Under the pieces are notes generated by a model. It was not told the origin of the DNA and made no database searches. It worked only from the letters and a program-made list of their open reading frames with translations. From contig BDDD01002136.1 of assembly GCA_001972305.1 (NCBI GenBank), positions 136,617 through 200,616 on the forward strand: a stretch of DNA of 64,000 nucleotides, in the 5' to 3' direction. The translations under genes were made by a program, and so were the position numbers. Within the stretch, counting starts at the first letter, position 1, and each line of letters starts with the position of its first letter. This document shows, one piece after another, positions 10,207 to 23,996 of the stretch. This DNA comes from Cephalotus follicularis (taxonomy: Eukaryota > Streptophyta > Magnoliopsida > Oxalidales > Cephalotaceae).

Positions 10207-10330
10207 TGATATTCGGTAACCCCTACGCCTTTGTTCTTTATTTTATTTGCATTGTTTCTTATATTTGTGTGCTCATGCATTTTTCTTTTCTTTAGTTTGT
10301 TTCTAGTGCATTGAGGACAATGCAAGATTT

Positions 10331-10344
10331 AAGTATGGCGGGGG
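10331..10344 (+). promoter_or_regulatory. Polypurine tract of element A
   Basis: AAGTATGGCGGGGG just before the 3' LTR, corresponding to the TTTAAGTGTGGGGG-type tract of Athila elements. It would prime plus-strand synthesis. The stretch 10207-10330 upstream is AT-rich non-coding DNA. Confidence 0.65.
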
Positions 10345-10809
10345 TGAAGCTGAAAGTTGGTGAATAAATGGAGCTTAATTCAATGGAGTCTACTCATACG
10401 ATTTGTCGCAACGAACACACTTCGTATAGACCTAGCATGTCTACTCATACGTCTTGCCACCGTTATTGTGCCGTACTTCGGATAGACCTAGCATGTCTAC
10501 TCATATGTCTTGTCATCACCGCCGCACTCCGTATAGACCTAGCTGCCACTGATTATCAAGGTATGATCGTTCAACTTCATGGAATTGTTCAATGCAATCT
10601 ACGGTGAGTTTCTAAACCCCAAAACCGCTTTTTAATTATATCTTTTCTTAGCTTTTACTCATTAGTTTGATGGTTTATCTTGAAATTGGTATACTTCACC
10701 TAGGTTGGATAGATTATAACTAGTTTACGTTTCCCTGTGTTCGACCCGTTACTGCATGATCCGTGCACTTGCGGCTATAAATTTTAAAACATTCTTTTAA
10801 CAGTGAACA
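10345..10809 (+). mobile_element. Athila-like element A, 3' LTR (465 bp)
   Basis: Begins TGAAGC after the purine tract and ends GTGAACA at 10809. It shares the tandem TCTACTCATACG units and the U5 end with 3785-4182 and with element B (52743-53305). It has no TCGA cluster, unlike the 896-bp LTR at 51486 that has the same terminal ~230 bp. The satellite array begins directly after its last base. Confidence 0.75.
10389..10545 (+). repeat. 51-56 bp tandem repeat inside the Athila-like LTR
   Basis: Three units start at 10389, 10440 and 10496, each opening TCTACTCATACG and closing near CGTATAGACCTAGC. The same array occurs at 3813-3920 (two units) and 52769-52917 (three units). Opening and closing blocks are partly self-complementary (CATACG against CGTATAG), so each unit could fold back. 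Confidence 0.75.
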
Positions 10810-13800
10810 TCCTGCACTTAGGAAGGCAATATTAGCATTCGTTACATCAAACACTTAAACCGTGGCACATAAAAGTGATTTTGCTTTCTAGAGGCCAAAG
10901 GACTCATGTTTGGTGCCTAGAAAGTCAATTTAATCCTTCATTTAGTCAAACACTTCACCCTTGGCACATAATAAGGTCATTTAGACTTCTGGAAGTCGTG
11001 GCCTCGTTTTTGGCACTTAGGAAGGTAATTTAATCATTTCTTAAGTCAAACTATTTTCCCTTGGCACATAAGAAGGGTATTTGGCCTCCCGGAAGGCAAG
11101 AGACTCATTATTGGCCCTTAGGATGGCAATTTGACAATTCCTTAACTCAAACATTTCACTCTTGGCACATATGAAGGTCATTTGGCCTTCCAGATACCAA
11201 GGTCCTTATGTTTTGTACTTTTGAATGAAATATGTGCCTTCGTTAAGTCAAACACTTAAATCGTGGCATATAAAAGTGATTTGGCCTACTATAGGCCAAA
11301 GGACTAATGTTTGGCATCTAGAAAGATAATTTAAGCGTTCATTCAGCCAAACACTTCATCCTTCGCACATAAGAAGGTTATTTAGCCTTCTTGAATCCAT
11401 GGCCTCATTTTTGGCTCTTAGGAACGTAATTTAATCATTTCATAAGTCAAACTCATTGCCCTTTACACATAAGAAGTGCATTTGGCCTCCCGAAAGCCAA
11501 GAGACTCATGTTTGGAAATGATGATGGAAATTTGACCATTCCTTAACACAAACACTTTACTCTTGGCAGATATGAAGGTCATATGGCCTTTCAAATGCCA
11601 AGGTCCATATGTTTTGCACTTATGAAGGCAATATGTGCCTTCGTTAAGTCAAACACTTAAACCGTGGTACATAAAAGGGATTTGTCCTGTTAGAGGCCAA
11701 ATGACTCATGTTTGGTGTCTAGAAATTCAATTTAAACCTTCATTCAGTCAAATACTTTACCCTTGGCATATAAGAAGGTCATTCAGCCTTCTGGAAGCCA
11801 TGAACTCATTTTTGGCACTTAGGAAGGCAATTCAACCGTTTCTTAAGTCAAACTATTTGCTTTTGGCACATAATAAAGGCATTTGGCCTCCCTGAAGCCA
11901 AAAATCTAATGTTTGGCACTTTGGATGGTAATTGGACCATTCCTTTACTGAAACACTTTACCCCTTGCACATATGATGGTCATTTTTCTTTCCAGATGCC
12001 AAGGTCCATATGTTTCACCCTTAGGAAGGCAATATGTGCCTTCATTAAGACAAACACTTAAACCGTGGCATATAAAATGGATTTGGACTGCTAGAGGCCA
12101 AAGGACTCATGTTTGGTGTCTAGAAAGTTAATTTAAGTCTTCATTTAGTCAAACACTTCACCCTTGGCACATAAGAAGGTCATTTAGCCTTCTGGAAGCC
12201 ATGGCCTCATTTTTGGCACTTAGTAAGGCAATTTAATCATTTCTTAAGTCAAACTATTTTCCCTTGGCATATAGGAAGGGTATTTTCCCTCCCGGGAATC
12301 TAAGAGACTCATGTTTGGCACTTTGGATTGCAATTTAACCATTTCTTAACTCAAATATTTCATCATTGGCACATATGAAGGTCATTTGGCCTTCCAGACG
12401 CCAAAGTTCATATGTTTTGCACTTAGGAAGGCAATATATGCCTTCGTTAAGTCAAACAGTTAAACGGTGGCACATAAAATGGATTTGGCCTGCTATAGGC
12501 TAAATGACTCATGTTTGATGTCTAGAAAGTCAATTTAAGCCTTCATTTAGTCAAACACTTCACCCTTGGCACATAAGAAGGTTATTTAGCTTTCTGGAAG
12601 GCATGCCCTCATTTTTAGCACTTAGGAAGGCAATTAAATAATTTCTTACGTCAAACTCTTTGCCCTTGGCACATAAGAAGGGCATTTGGCGTCCCGAAAG
12701 CTAAGAGACTCATGTTTGTTACTTAGGATGGCAATTTGAGCATTCCTTAACTCAAACATTTAACCACTAGCACATATGAAGGTCATTTGTCCTTCCAGAT
12801 GCCAAGGTCCTTATTTTTTGCACTTCTGAATGCAATATGTGCCTCCATTAAGTTAAACACTTAAACCGTAGAACATGAAAGGGATTTGGCCTACTAGAGG
12901 CAAAATGACTCATGTTTGGTGTCTAGAAAGTCTATTTAAGCCTTCATTCAGTGAAACACTTCGCTCTTCGCATATAAGAAGGTCATTTAACCTTCTGGAA
13001 GCAACGACCTAATTTTTGACACTTAGGAAGGCAATTTAATGATTTCTTAAGTCATACTCTTTTCCCTTGGCACATAAGAAGAGCATTTGGCCTCCAGGAG
13101 GCCAAGACACTCATGTTTGGCACTTGTGATGGCAATTTGACCATTCCTAAACTCAAACACTTCACCCTTCGCATATATGAAGGTCATTTGGCCTTCCAAA
13201 TGCCAAGGTCCTTATGTTTTTAACTTAGGAAGGTAATATGTGCCTTCGTTGAGTCAAAAACTAAAACCGTGGCACATGAAAGGGATTTGGCCTACTAGAG
13301 GCCAAGGGACTCATGTTTTGTGTCTGGAAAGTCAATTTAAGCCTTCATTCAGTCAAACACTTCACCCTTGGCGTATAAGAAGGTCATTTAGCCTTCTGGA
13401 AGCCATGACCTCATTTTTTGCACTTAGGAAGGAAATTTAAGCATTTCTTAAGTCAATCTATTTTCCCTTGGCACATATGAAGGGCATTTGGCCTCCCAAA
13501 AGCCAAGAGACTCATGTTTGGCATTTAGGATGGAAATTTGACAATTCCTTAACTCAAACACTTTACCCTTGGCACATAGGAAGGTCATTTGGTCGTCAAT
13601 ATGTCAATGTCCATATGTTTTGCACTTAGGAAGGTCATTTGGCCGTCCAGTTGCCAATTTCCATATGTGCCTTCGTTAAGTCAAACACTTAAACCATGGC
13701 ACATAAAAGGGATTTGGGCTGCTAGAGTCCAAAGGACTCATTTTGGTTTCTAGAAAGTCAATTTAAGCTTTCATTCAGTCAAACACTTCACCCTTGTCAC

Positions 13801-14265
13801 ATAAGAAGATCATTTAGCCTTCTGGATGCCATGACCTTATTTTTGACACTTAGGAAGGTAATTTAATAATTTCTTAAGTCAAACTCATTGCCCTTGTCAC
13901 ATAAGAAGGGCATTTGGCCTCCAGGAAGCCAAGAGACTCATGTTTGGCACTTATGATGGCAATTTGACCATTCCTTAACTCAAACATTTAACCATTGGCA
14001 CATATGAAAGTCATTTGACCCTCCAAATGACAAGGTCTTTATGTTTTGCACTTATGATGGCAATTTGACCATTCCTTAACTCAAACATTTAACCCTTGGC
14101 ACATATGAAAGTCATTTGACCCTCCAGATGACAAGGTCTTTATGTTTTGCACTTAGGAAGGTAATATGTGCCTTCGTTAAGTAAAACACTTAAACCGTGG
14201 CACATAATAAGGTCATTTATCCTTCTGGAAGCCATGGACTAATTTTTAACACTTAGAAAGGCAAG
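10810..14265 (+). repeat. Satellite block 1, forward
   Basis: Forward-oriented 401-bp units, starting at the D/A monomer border (TGCACTTAGGAAGG) straight after the Athila LTR. Near 13951-14160 a D monomer is duplicated in tandem with a 101-bp offset, and near 14210 monomers A and B are fused with a loss. Both are signs of unequal exchange at monomer register. Confidence 0.9.
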
Positions 14266-15221
14266 GGGGAAGTGCTTAAATTTACTTTCTATACACCAAA
14301 CAGAAGTGATTTGGCCTCAAGCAGGCCAAATTACTTTTATGTTCTACGATTTAAGTGTTTAACTTAACGAAGCCACATGTTGCCTTCCTAAGTGCAAAAC
14401 ATAAGGACCTTGAAATCTGGAAGGCCAAATGACCTTCATATGTGCCAAGGGTCAAGTGTTTGAGTTAATGAATTGTCAAATTGACATCCTAAGTACTAAA
14501 CATGAGACTCTTGGGTTTTGGGAGGCCAAATGCCCTTCTTAACTGGCAATGCAAAGAGTTTGACTTCAGAAATGTTGAAATTGCCTTCTTAAGTGCCAAA
14601 AATGAGGCCATGGCTTCCAGAAGGATAAATGACCCTCTTATGTACCAAGGGTGAAGTGTTTGACTGAATGAAAGCTTAAATCGACTTTCTAGACACCAAA
14701 CGTGAGTCCTTTGGCCTCTAGCAGGCAAAATCACTTTTATGTGCCACGGGTTAAGTGTTTGACTTAACGAAAACACATATTGCCTTCCTAAGTCTAAAAC
14801 ATAATGAACTTGGTATCTACAAGGCCAAATGACCTTCATATGTTGCAATGGTGAAGGGTTTTAGTTATGAAATGGTCAAATTACCATCCTAAGTGCCAAA
14901 CATGAGTCTCTTGGCTTCTGGGAGGCCAAATTCTCTTATTATGTGCCAAGGGCAAAGAGTTTGACTTAAGAAATGATTAAATTGCCTTCCTAAGTGCCAA
15001 AAATGAGGCCATGGCTTCCAGAAGGCTAAATGACCTAATGTGCCAAGGGCGAAGTATTTGTCTAAATGAAGGCTTAAATTGACTTTCTAAACACCAAACA
15101 TGATTCCTTTGGCCTCTAGCAGGCCAAAGCCCTTTTATGTGCCACGGTTGAAGTGTTTGACTTAACGAAGGCACATATTTCCTTCCTAAGTGCAAAACAT
15201 ATGGAACTTGGCGTCTGGAAC
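14266..15221 (-). repeat. Satellite block 2, inverted (~955 bp)
   Basis: Orientation flips at about 14266 (AGAAAGGCAA then reverse-strand GGGGGAAGTGC) and flips back at about 15221 (GGCGTCTGGAA then forward CACCTCACTC). Both breakpoints have mirror-image counterparts at 31731 and 30770. Confidence 0.85.
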
Positions 15222-18200
15222 ACCTCACTCTTGGCACATAAGAAGGTCATTTGGCCTTTCAGATGACAAGGTCCATATGTTTTGCACTTATGAAGGCAAT
15301 ATGTGCCTTCGTTAAGTAAAACACTTAAACCGCGGAACATAAAAGTGATTTGGCCTACTAGAGGCCAAACGACTCATGTTTGGTGTCTAGAAAGTCAATT
15401 TAAGACGCCATTTAGTCAAACACTTCACCTTTGGCACATACGAAAGTCATTTAGCCTTCTTGAAGTAGTAGCCTCATTTTTGACACTTAAGAAGGTAATT
15501 TAAGCATTTCTTATCTCAAACTCTTTGTCCTTGACACATAAGAATGGAATTTGGCCTCCCGGAAGCCAAGAGACTAATGTTTGGTACTTAGGATGGCAAT
15601 TTGACTATTCCTTCACTCAAACACTTCATCCTTGGCACATATGAAGGTCATTTGGCCTTCCAGATCCCAAGGTCCTTTTGTCTTGAACTTAGGAAAGCAA
15701 TATGAGCATTCGTTAAGTCAAACACTTAAACTGTTGCACATAAAAGTGATTCGGCCTGTTAGAGGCCAAAAGGACTCATGTTTGGTGTCTAGAAAGTCAA
15801 TTTAAGCATTCATTCAATCAAACACTTCACCCTTGGCAAATAAGATGGTCATTTAGCCTTCTAGAAGTCATGGCCTCGTTTTTGGCATATATTAAGGTAA
15901 TTTAAGCATTTCTTAAGTCAAACTCTTTGCCCTTAGCACATAAGAAGGGCATTTGGTCTCCCGGAAACCAAAAGACTCATGTTTTGCACGTAGGATGGCA
16001 ATTTCACCATTTTTTAACTCAAACACCCTTGGCACATATGAAGTCCATTTGGCCTTCAAAATGCTAAGGTCCTTATGTTTTGTACTTAGGAAGGCAATAT
16101 GTGGCTTCGTTAAGTCAAACACTTAAACCGTGGCACATAGAAGTGATTTGGCCTGCTATAGGCCAAAGGACTCATGTTTGGTGTCTAGAAAGTCAATTTA
16201 AGCCTTCAGTCAGTCAAACACTTCACCCTTGGCACATAAGAAGGTCATTTAGCCTTCTGGAAGCCATGTCCTGATTTTTGGCACTTAGGAAGGCAATTTA
16301 GTCATTTCTTAAGTCAAACTCTTTGTCCTCGGAGCATAAGAAGGGTATTTGGCCTACTAGAAGCCAAGAGACTCAGGTTTGGCATTTAAGGCAATATGAC
16401 CATTCATTAACTCAAACACTTTACCCTTGGCAAAAATGAAGGTCATTTGGCCTTCCAGATGCGAAGGTCCATATGTTTTACACATAGGAAGGCAATATGT
16501 GCCTTCGTTAACTCAAACACTTAAACTGTGACACATAAAAAGGATTTGGCCTGCTAGAGGCCAAATGACTCATGTTTGGTGTCTAGATAGTCAATTTAAG
16601 TGTTCATTCATTCAAACACTTCAGCCTTGGCACATAAGAAGATCATTTAGCCTTCTGGAAGACTTGCCCTCATTTTTGGGGCTTAGAAAGGCAATTTCAG
16701 CATTTCTTAAGTAAAACTCTTTACCCTTGCCACATAAGAAAGGCATTTGGCCTCCAGGATGAAAAGAGACTCATGTTTGACACTTACGATGGCAATTTGA
16801 CCAGTCCTTAACTTAAACACTTCACCCTTGGCACATATGAAGGTCACTTGGCCTTCCAGGTGCCAAGGTCCTTATGTCTTGCACTTAGGAAGGCAATATG
16901 AGCATTCATTAAGTCAAACACTTAAACTGTGGTACATAAAGGGGATTTGGCTCTCTAGAGGCCAATGGAATTATGCTTGGTGTCTAGAGAGTCAATTTAA
17001 GCGTTCGTTCAGTCAAACATTTCACCATTAGCCGATAAGAAGGTCATTTAGCCTTTTGGAAGCCATGTCCTCATTTTTTGCACTTAGGAAGGCAATTTAA
17101 GCATTTCTTAGGTCAAACTCTATGCCCCTGGCACATAAGAAATGTATTTGGGCTCCCGGAAGCCAAGAGACTCATGTTTTGCACTTAGGATGGCAATTTG
17201 ACCATTGTTTAACTAAAACACTTTACCCTTGGCACATATAAAGGTCATTTTTTTCCAGATTCCAAGGTCCATATGTTTTGTACTTTGGAAGGCAATATGT
17301 GCCTTCATTAAGTCTAACCCTTAAACCGTGGAACATAAAAAGGATTTGGCCTGCTAGAGGCCAAAGGACTCATGTTTGGAGTCTTGAAAGTCAATTTAAG
17401 CATTCATTCACTCAAACACTTAACCCTTGGCACATAAGAAGGTCATTTTGCCTTATGGAAGCCTTGCCTTAATTTTTGGCTCTTAGGAAGGTAATTTAAG
17501 TATTTCTTAAGTCAAACTCTTTGCATTTGGCACATAAGAAGATCATTTGGCCTCCCGAAAGCCAAGAGCCTCATGTTTGGCATTTAGGATGGCAATTTGA
17601 CCATTTCTTGACTTAAACACTTGACCCTTGGTAGATATGAAGGTCATTTGGCCTTCCAAATTTCAAGGCCCATATGTTTTGCACTTAGGAATGAAATATA
17701 TGCCTTCATCAAGTCAAACACTTAAACCGTGACACATAGAAGTGATTTGGCCTGTTAGACGACAAAGGACTCATGTTTGGTGTCTAGAAAGTCAATTTAA
17801 GCCTTTATTTAGTCAAACATTTCACCATTGGCACATAAGATGGTCATTTATCCTTCTGGAGACCTTGCCCTCATTTTTGGGGCTTAGAAAGGCAATTTCA
17901 ACATTTCTTAAGGAAAACTCTTTACCCTTGCCACATAAGAAGGGCATTTGGCCTCCAAGAAGCCAAGAGACTCATGTTTGGCACTTAGGATGGCAATTTG
18001 ACCAGTCCTTAACTAAAACACTTCACCCTTGGCACATATGAAGGTCATTTGTCCTTCCAGACACCAACGTCCTTAGGTCTTTGACTTAGGAAGGTAATCT
18101 GAGGATTCCATAAGACAAACACTTAAACCGCGGCACATAAAAGGGATTTGGCTTGCTAGAGGCCAAAAGAATTAAGTTTGGTGTATAGAAAGTCAATTTA

Positions 18201-21200
18201 AGCTTTCATTTAGTCAAACACTTCACCATTGGAAAATAAGAAGTTCATTTAGCCTTCGAGAAACCATGGCCTCATTTTTGGCACTTAGGAAGGAAATTTA
18301 AGCATTTTTTAAGTCAAACTCTTTGTCCTTGGAACATAAGAACGACATTTGGCCTCCTGAAATCCAAGAGACTCATGTTTGGCACTTAGGATGGTAAATT
18401 GACCATTCCTTAACTCAAACACTTTACCCTTGGCACATATAAAGGTCATTTGGCCTTCCAGATGCCAAGGTCCATATGTATTGAACTTAGGAAGGCAACA
18501 TGTGCCTTCGTGAAGTCAAACACTTAAACTGTGGCACATAAAAGGGATTTGCCCTGCGAGAGGCCAAAGGACTCATGTTTGGTGTCTAGAAAGTGAACTT
18601 AAGCTTTCATTGAGTCAAACACTTCAACCTCGGCACATAAGAAGGTCAGTTTACCTTTTGGAAACCTTGTCCTCATTTTTCACACTTAGGAAGGCAATTT
18701 AAGCATTTCTTAAGTGAGACACTTTGCCCTTGGCACATAAGAAAGGAATTTGGCCTCCCGGAAGCCAAGCGTCTCATGTTTGGCAATCAGGATGGTAATT
18801 TGACCATTCCATAACTCAAACACTTGACCCTTGGCACATGTGAAGGTCATTTGGCCTTCCAGATGGCAAGGTCCTTATGTTTTGCCCTTAGGAAGGCAAT
18901 ATGTGCCTTCGTTAAGTCAAACACTTAAGCCGTGCCACATTGAAGTGATTTGGCCTGTTAGAGGCCAAAGGACTCAAGTTTGGTGTTGAGAAGGTCAATT
19001 TAAGCATTCATTCAGTCAAACACTTCACCCTTGGAACATAATAAGGTCATTTAGCCTTCTGGAATCCATGGCTTAATAATTGGTACTTAGGAAGGCAATT
19101 TAAGCATTTCTTAAGTTAAACGATTTGCCCTTGGCACATAAGAAGGGCATTTGGCCTTCTAGAAGCCAAAAGACTCATGTTTGGCACTTAGGATGACAAT
19201 ATGACCACTCCTTAACTCAACCACTTTGCCCTTAGCAAAAATGAAGGTCATTTGGCCTTCCAGATGCCAAGGTCCATATGTTTTACACTTAGGAAGACAA
19301 TATGTTCCTTCATTAAGTCAAACACTTAAACCATGACACATAAAATAGATTTGGCCTGCTAGAGGCCAAATGACTCATGTTTGGTGTATAGATAGTCAAT
19401 GTAAGCCTTCATTCATTCAAACACTTCACCCATGGCATATAAGTAGATCATTTAGCCTTCTGAAAGCCTTGCCCTCATTTTTGGGGCTTTGGAAGGGAAT
19501 TTCAGCATTTCTTAAGTAAAACTTTTTATCCTTGCCACATAAGAAGGGCATTTGGCCTCCAGGATGAAAAGAGACTCATGTTTGGCACTTACGATGGCAA
19601 TTTGACCAGTCCTTAAGTAAAACACTCCACCCTTGGCACATATGAAGGTCATTTGGCCTTCCAAATGCCAAGGTCCTTATGTCTTGCACTTAGGAAGGCA
19701 ATATGAGCATTCCTTAAGTCAAACACTTAAATCATGGCACATAAAAGGGATTTGGCTTGCTAGAGGCCAAAGGAACTATGCTTGGTGTCTAGAAAATCAA
19801 TTTAAGCTTTCTTTCAGTCAAACACTTCAGCATTGGCACAGAAGAAGGTCATTTAACCTTCTGGAAGCCATGGTCTCATTTTTAGCACTTAGGAAGGACA
19901 TTTAAGTATTTCTTAAGTCAAAGTCTTTGCTGTTGGTAAATAAAAAGGGCATTTGTCCTCCCATAAGGAAAGAGACTCATGTTTGGCACTTAGGATGACA
20001 AATTGACCATTTCTTAACACAAACACTTCACCCTTGGCACATATGATGGTTCTTTGGCCTTTCAGATGCCAAGTTCCATAAGTTTCGCACTTAGGAATGA
20101 AATATGTGCTTTCATTAAGTCAAATACTTAAACCGAGGCACATAAAAGGGATTTGGCCCGTTAGATGTCAAAGACCTCATGTTTTGTATCAAGAAAGTCG
20201 ATTTAAGCCTTCATTTAGTCAAACACTTCACCCTTGGCACATAAGAAGGTCATTTGGCCTCCCTAAAGCCAGGAGACCCATATTTGGCCCTTAGGATGAT
20301 AATTTGACAATTCCTTAACTCAAACATTCACATATGAATGTCATTTGACCTTCTGGAGGTCAATGTCCTTATGTTTTGCACTTAGGAAGGCAACATGTGC
20401 CTTCGTTAAGTCAAACACTTAAACTGTGGCACATAAAAGTAATTTGGCATGCTAGAGGCAAAAGGACTCATGTTTGGTATCAAGAAAGTCAATTTAAGAG
20501 TTCGTTCAGTCAAACAATTCACCCTTGGAACATAAGAAGGTCATTTAGTCTTCCGAGAGCCATGGCCTCATTTTTGGCCCCTAGGAAGGTAATTTAGGCA
20601 TTTCTTCTGTCAAACTCTTTGCCCTTGGCACATAAGAAGGGATTTTGGTCTCCCGAAAGTTAAGAGACTCATGTTTCGCACTTAGGATGGTAATTTGACC
20701 ATTCATTAACTCAAACACTTCACCCTTGGCACATATGAAGGTCATTTGGCCTTCCAGATGCCAAGATCCATATTTTTTGCACTTAGGAAGGCAATAGGTG
20801 CCTTGTTTAAGTCAATCACTTAAATCGTGGCACATAAAAAGGATTTGGCCTGCTAGAGGCCAAATGACTCATGGTTGGTGTCTAGAAAGTCAATTTAAGC
20901 TTTCATTCAGTCAAACACTTAACCCTTCGCACATAAGAAGGTCATTTAGGCTTCTGCAAGTGACGACCTAATTTTTGACACTTAGGAAGGCAATTTAAGC
21001 ATTTCTTAAGTCATACTCTTTGCCCTTAGCACATATGAAGGGCATTTGACCTCCCAGAAGCCAAGAGACTAATTTTTGGTACTTATGATGGAAACTTGAC
21101 CATTCCTTTACTCAAACACTTCACCCTTGGCACATATGAATGTCATTTGGCCTTTCAGATACCAAGGTCCTTATGTTTTGCACTTAGGAAGGCAATATGT

Positions 21201-23996
21201 ACCTTCATGACGCCAAACACTTAAACCGTGGCACAGAAAAGGGATTCGGCCTGCTAGAGGCCAAATGACTCATGTTTGGTTTCTAGAATTTCATTCTAGA
21301 ATGTCAATTTAAGCATTCATTAAGTGAAACAGTTCACCTTGGTACTTATGAAGGTCATTTAGCCTTCTGTAAACCATGGCCTTATTTTTGGCACTTTGGA
21401 AGACAATTTAAGCATTTCTTAAGTCAAACTCTTTGCCCTTGGCACATAAGAAGGGCATTTGATCTCCTGCAAGCCAAGACACTCATGTTTTGCACTTAGG
21501 ATGGCTATTTGACCATTCCTTAACTCAAACACTTTACCCTTGGCACATATGAACGTGATTTAGCTTTCCAGATGCCAAGGTCCATATGTTTTACACTTAG
21601 GAAGGCAATAAGTCCCTTTGTTACGTCAAATACTTAAACCGTGGTACATAAAAGGGATTTGGTCTGCTAGAGGCCAAATGACTCATGTTTGGTGTCTAGA
21701 AAGTCAATTTAAGCCTTCATTCAGTCAAACACTTCACCCTTGGCACATAAGAAGGTCATTTTGCCTTCTTGAAGCCTTGCCCTTATATTTGGCACTTAGA
21801 AAGCCAATTTAAGCATTTCTTAAGTCAAACTCTTTGCCCTTGGCATAGAAGAAGGGCATTTAGCCTCTTGGAAGGCAAGAGTTACATGTTTGGAAATTTG
21901 GATGGCAATTTGACTATTCCTTGACTCAAACACTTGACCCTTTGCACATACGAACATCATTTGTCCTTCTAGATTCAAAGGTTCTTATATTTTTCACTTT
22001 CGAAGGCAATATGTGACTTCGTTAAGTCAAACACTTAAACCGTGGCACATAAAAGGGGTTTGGCCTACTATAGGGCAAATGACTCATGTTCGGTGTCTAG
22101 AAAGTCAATTTAGGCCTCTATTCAGTCAAACACATCAGCCATAGAACATCACCCATGACGTCATTTTTTGCATTTAGGAAGTTAATTTAAGCATTTCTTA
22201 AGTCAAACTCTTGGCCCTTGGCACATAAGAAGGGCGTTTGGCTTACCATAAGTGTAGAGACTCATCTTTGGAACTTAGGATGGCAATTTGACCAGTCCTT
22301 AACTCAAACACTTCACCCTTGGCACAAATGAAGTTCATTTGGCCTTCTAGATTCCAAGGTCCTTATGTTTTATACTTAGGAAGATAATATGTTCCTTCGT
22401 TAAATCAAACACATAAACCGTGTCACATAAAAGTGATTTGACCTGCTAGAGGCCAAAGGACGAATGTTTGGGTTCTAGAAAGTCAATTTGAGCCTTCGTT
22501 CAGTCAAACACTTCACCCTTGGCACATAAGAAGGTCATTTAGCCTTCTTGATGCCACGACCTCTTTTTTGGCACTTAGGAAGGCAATATAAGAATTTCTC
22601 TAGTCAAACTATTTTTCCTTGGCACATAAGAAGGGCATTGGGCCTCCCGGAAGCCAAGAGACTCTTGTTTGGCCCTTATGATGGTAATGATCAGTCCTTA
22701 ACTCAAACACTTCACCCTATCACATAGGAAGGTCATTTGGCCTTCCAGATGTCAAGGTTCATATGTTTTGCACTAATGAAGGGAATATGCGCTTTCGTTA
22801 AGTCAAACAATTAAACCGTGGTACATAAAAGGGATTTGGCCATCAAGAGGTCAAAGGTCTCATGTTTGGTATCTAGAAAGTCAATTTAAGCGTTCATTCA
22901 GCCAAAAACTTCGCCCTTGGCACATAAGAAGGTCATTTAGCCTTCTGGAATCCATGACCTCATTTTTGGCACTTAGGAACGCAATTTAAGCATTTCTTCA
23001 GTCAAACTCATTGCCCTTGGTACATAAGAAGGGCATTGGACCTCTCAGAAGTCAAGAGACTCTTATTTGGCACTTAGGATGGAAATTTTAGAATTCCTTA
23101 ACTCAAACACTTCAACCTTGGCACATACGAAGGTCATTTAGCCTTCCAGATGCAAGGGTCCATATGTTTTGCACTTAGGAAGGCAATATGTGCATTCGTT
23201 AAGTCAAACACTTCAACCGTGGCACATAAAAGCGATTTGGGCTGCTATAGGCCGAAGGACTCATGTTTGGTGTCTAGAAAGTCAATTTAAGCCTTCATTC
23301 AGTCAAACACTTCACCCTTGGCACATAAGAAAGCCATGTTGCCTTCATGACCCTTGGCACATTAGAAGCTCATTTGTCCTTCTGGAAGCCATGGCCTCAT
23401 TTTTGGCACTTAGGAAGGTAGTTTAAGCATTTCGTAAATCAAACTCTTTGCCCTTGGCACATAAGATGGGCATTTTGATTCCCGGAAGCCAAGAGACTCA
23501 TGTTGGCACTTTGAATGGCATTTTGACCAATCCTTAACTCAAACACTTCACCCTTGACACATATGAAGGTCATTTGTCCTTCTAGATGCCAAGGTCCTTA
23601 TGTTTTGCACTTAGGAAGGCAATATGTGCCTTCGTGAAGTCAAACACTTAAACAATGGCACATAAAAAGGATTTGGCCTGCTAGAGGCCAAAGGACTCAT
23701 GTTTGGTTTCTAGAAAGTCAATTTAAGCTTTCATTCAGTCAAACATTTCGCCATTGGCAATTAAGAGGGTCATTTGGACTTCTGTAAACCGTGGCCTCAA
23801 TTTTGGCACTTAGGAATACAATTTAAGCATTTAGTAAGTCAAACTCTTTGCCCTTGGCACATAAGAAGGACATTTGGTCTTTGGGAAGCCAAGAGACTCA
23901 TGTTTTGCACTTAGGATGGCAATTTGACCATTCCTTAACTCAAACACTTCACCCTTGGTAAATATGAAGGTCATGTGGCTTTCCAGATGCCAAGGT
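15222..23996 (+). repeat. Satellite block 3, forward
   Basis: About 8.8 kb of forward units, the inner left arm of the palindrome. Variant monomers with GAGCATTC in place of GTGCCTTCG occur near 15710, 16890 and 19695. They give landmarks that can be followed into the right arm (GAATGCTC near 30285, 29095, 26697, 25510). Ends at the truncated Sirevirus LTR. Confidence 0.9.
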
